Assembly (NCBI GenBank): GCA_947177495.1
Contig: CAMWUS010000069.1
Location: 1-7,245, forward strand
Source of the DNA: an uncultured Clostridia bacterium
GTDB taxonomy: Bacteria > Bacillota > Clostridia > Christensenellales > Borkfalkiaceae
Direction: 5' to 3'
DNA: 7,245 bases
Shown: piece by piece, positions 6,245 to 7,245 of the stretch
How positions within the stretch are numbered: position 1 is the first letter of the stretch
Layout of the letters: each line of letters opens with the position of its first letter
The notes under the pieces: model-generated
What the model was told of the DNA's origin: nothing
The model's database searches: none
The model's input: the letters and a program-made list of their open reading frames with translations, nothing else
Program-made: the position numbers and the translations under genes

Positions 6245-6253
6245 GTAAAGCGT

Positions 6254-6281
6254 ATCATAGGAATTGACGAAAGGAGGTCAA
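6254..6281 (-). promoter_or_regulatory. Leftward sigma-A-type promoter for the candidate small RNA
   Basis: Read leftward: TTGACC (6281-6276, 5/6 to TTGACA), a 16-nt spacer, TATGAT (6259-6254, 5/6 to TATAAT). Transcription would start near 6246. The -35 overlaps the SD of the rightward PRC-barrel gene, so part of the match may be a by-product of that site. Confidence 0.5.
6271..6278 (+). promoter_or_regulatory. Near-perfect ribosome binding site of the PRC-barrel gene
   Basis: AAGGAGGT with four bases before the ATG at 6283. It fixes the reading frame and start of this gene against a slightly longer open frame on the opposite strand. Confidence 0.85.
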
Positions 6282-6282
6282 C

Positions 6283-7080
6283 ATGGAACGCAAGCTTTCA
6301 TCGCTTATCGGCAAACAATTACTCACCCCCGCGGGTGAACGGCTCGGGTACGTGCTCGGCGCCACGCTTACGCAAAACCAAAAAGGTATTTCCTGCCTGT
6401 ACTGCGCAGATCAAGAGGACGAGGAATTTTATCTGCCCGCCCGCGCCATTCTCTCTTACGGCGACGCGCTCATCGTAGGCAAGTCCCGCCTCTCCGCCCC
6501 GACGGGCGTCCCTTCCCCCGTTATGACGCCCGCCTACCTGCACACGGGGGAACTTGCGGGTGTGGTATGCGATTATATTTTGGGTGACGACCCGCGGCTT
6601 GTGCTTTGGAAGGACGGCACGCAGACCGTCGTTTCCCTCTCCCTTGCAGCGCGGGGGCAAACTCTTATCATCTACCCCACCGAAGCCGCAAAGAAACGCG
6701 CGCCTAAATCGCGCACGTCGTCCGCGCCCGCCGCAAAAAAGAAACAGCCGAGCACGCCCGTGCAAACGCCTCTCCCCACGCCCGTCACCCCGCCCGAGCA
6801 GTTGCCCTTTTCGCCTACACAGGAAGCGCCCGCACAGCCCGCGCCCGAGGTGCGCAAGCCCTTCGACGAAACGGCGAACGCGCACACCGAGCAGGGAATA
6901 CAGTATTCTTTGAACCGTTTGAATTTGCTTGGTAGGAAGCTTAAAAAGAGCGTTTACGACAGCGCGGGACAGCCGATTGCCATTGCGGGAGAACGCATTA
7001 CCCCCTCGGTCATCTCCTCCGCCCGCCGCAACAACCGCCTTTTGGAGCTCACCGTAAACACGCTCACCAACGTGCTGTAA
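6283..7080 (+). CDS. PRC-barrel domain protein with Pro/Ala/Lys-rich linker
   Basis: A 265-residue protein with no signal peptide or membrane segment. Two PRC-barrel-like units are visible: residues 6-68 (SSLIGKQLLTPAGERLGYVL opening, YLPARAILSYGDALIVG closing) and residues 80-131 (MTPAYLHTGELAGVVCDYIL opening). A low-complexity linker at about 133-200 is rich in Pro, Ala, Lys, Ser and Thr. A C-terminal module (213-260) has LLGRKLKKSVYDSAGQPI, then AIAGERITPSVISSARRNNR and LLELTVN. PRC barrels occur in RimM (ribosome maturation), the photosynthetic reaction centre H subunit and small Gram-positive proteins such as YlmC. The present protein is none of these and its role is unknown; an adaptor binding protein or RNA is plausible. 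It is a single-gene unit with a strong SD and its own terminator, divergent from trpS. Confidence 0.88.
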   Translation: MERKLSSLIGKQLLTPAGERLGYVLGATLTQNQKGISCLYCADQEDEEFYLPARAILSYGDALIVGKSRLSAPTGVPSPVMTPAYLHTGELAGVVCDYILGDDPRLVLWKDGTQTVVSLSLAARGQTLIIYPTEAAKKRAPKSRTSSAPAAKKKQPSTPVQTPLPTPVTPPEQLPFSPTQEAPAQPAPEVRKPFDETANAHTEQGIQYSLNRLNLLGRKLKKSVYDSAGQPIAIAGERITPSVISSARRNNRLLELTVNTLTNVL

Positions 7081-7099
7081 TTGCTTTGACCGTATTGTT

Positions 7100-7128
7100 A
7101 TCCCCTGCCTATGGCGGGGGATTTTTTT
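7100..7128 (+). terminator. Intrinsic terminator of the PRC-barrel gene
   Basis: ATCCCCTGCC (7100-7109) pairs with GGCGGGGGAT (7113-7122) through ten pairs including one U-G wobble, around loop TAT. A run of seven T (7122-7128) follows. It lies 19 nt after the stop codon. Confidence 0.93.
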
Positions 7129-7155
7129 ATCCTTCCCCCCGGGGAGAAGGATAAA
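7126..7155. repeat. 10-bp perfect inverted repeat directly after the terminator
   Basis: TTTATCCTTC (7126-7135) and GAAGGATAAA (7146-7155) are exact reverse complements around a C- and G-rich 10-nt centre. The left arm shares the T-run of the preceding terminator. It is probably a backup hairpin or an exonuclease-blocking mRNA 3' structure. Confidence 0.6.
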
Positions 7156-7165
7156 CGTATACAGC

Positions 7166-7198
7166 AAAATAGCGCAGCGGCGATTGCCGTTGCGCTAT
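7166..7198 (-). terminator. Hairpin with short T-run, probable terminator of a convergent gene from the right
   Basis: Arms 7169-7181 and 7186-7198 pair over 13 positions with one non-Watson-Crick pair around a 4-nt loop. Leftward, the stem ends in CTAT followed by TTT, a modest U-run; rightward no T-run follows. The odd pair is a G-U on the plus strand and A-C on the minus strand, which weakens the leftward reading slightly. It starts four bases after a possible stop codon at 7202-7204. Confidence 0.55.
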
Positions 7199-7201
7199 AT
7201 A

Positions 7202-7245
7202 TCAGGGCTGCGGCAAAAGTATTTCGGAAGTGGCGGCGACGCCAA
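7202..7245 (-). CDS. Possible C-terminal tail of a convergent gene (partial)
   Basis: Reading leftward from the right edge, one frame gives GVAATSEILLPQP and a TGA at 7204-7202, followed almost at once by a leftward hairpin with a T-run. That arrangement is typical of a gene end, and the codons resemble those of neighbouring genes. Thirteen residues are too few to identify a family, and an open frame this short is expected by chance. Confidence 0.3.
   Translation of the reverse strand, partial: GVAATSEILLPQP

Larger units (their letters stand above)
6140..6246 (-). ncRNA. Candidate small RNA (about 107 nt) between the divergent genes
   Basis: The call rests on a leftward promoter at 6254-6281 and a strong leftward terminator at 6140-6172 defining a transcript of about 107 nt. 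Inside it are a 9-bp stem (6195-6203 with 6216-6224) whose 12-nt loop contains the self-complementary GATATC, and a 13-nt dyad near the 5' end. No T-box, and no other riboswitch motif I know, is recognisable. Read-through would continue over the trpS promoter into trpS, so an attenuated upstream leader is the alternative. Ends are estimates. Confidence 0.45.

Noticed and set aside
6033..6282. T-box riboswitch upstream of trpS
   Set aside because: Looked for the conserved TGGnACCGCG-type sequence and antiterminator on the leftward strand and found none; the terminator loop GGTGA is only a superficial resemblance.
6702..6882. Repetitive Pro/Ala/Lys/Thr-coding stretch as a possible DNA repeat array
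   Set aside because: The repetition is in amino-acid composition only (a flexible linker); no DNA unit recurs with fixed length or spacing.
6319..7167. A 282-codon leftward open frame opposite the PRC-barrel gene, longer than that gene
   Set aside because: No SD and no domain, Arg/Gly-rich shadow composition, and it crosses the rightward terminator. The rightward frame has AAGGAGGT, PRC-barrel motifs and a terminator placed just after its stop.

Overview
The window looks like a chromosomal segment from a Firmicutes (Clostridia-type) bacterium with medium to high GC. This rests on strong AGGAGG-like Shine-Dalgarno (SD) sites, sigma-A-type promoters, a DUF5685 gene next to a J-domain-like gene with a cysteine-rich tail, a PRC-barrel protein, and gene content typical of uncultured anaerobic gut Clostridia. 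The exact lineage cannot be fixed from this window. No transposase, integrase, CRISPR array, tRNA or rRNA is visible.

Most of the window (about 1-6032) is one long leftward (minus-strand) series of eight genes: trpS, a DUF5685 protein, a degenerate J-domain protein with a Cys-rich tail, a polytopic membrane protein, an RlmD-type 23S rRNA uracil methyltransferase, a small two-TM membrane protein, a PPOX-fold flavoprotein-like protein, and the first 156 codons of a GH3 beta-glucosidase that runs off the left edge. Three junctions are only 1-2 nt apart (trpS/DUF5685, J-like/membrane, PPOX/GH3), and no convincing leftward terminator lies between the genes. At least trpS to rlmD, and probably to the two-TM gene, therefore look like one operon. 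The operon is served by a very good sigma-A promoter at 6080-6108, about 40 nt upstream of trpS, which leaves no room for a T-box leader. The 89-nt gap at 890-978 is the most likely place for a transcription-unit boundary.

The 250-nt divergent intergenic region (6033-6282) holds more than two promoters. A second leftward promoter (6254-6281) is followed about 107 nt later by a textbook intrinsic terminator on the same strand (6140-6172). Together they outline a candidate small RNA lying upstream of the trpS promoter. Its promoter overlaps, face to face, a possible rightward promoter and the SD of the rightward gene.

On the right, a PRC-barrel protein is encoded rightward (6283-7080) and ends in a strong terminator. 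Two more hairpins follow. The last is oriented for leftward transcription and abuts the possible C-terminal tail of a convergent gene entering from the right edge.

The functional mix is translation and RNA maintenance (trpS, rlmD), an uncharacterised three-gene module (DUF5685, J-like, membrane), and accessory metabolism (PPOX, GH3). In the DUF5685 protein I see two Asp-rich motifs spaced and flanked in a way that recalls squalene/phytoene-synthase-type enzymes. This is the most interesting protein-level observation in the window.
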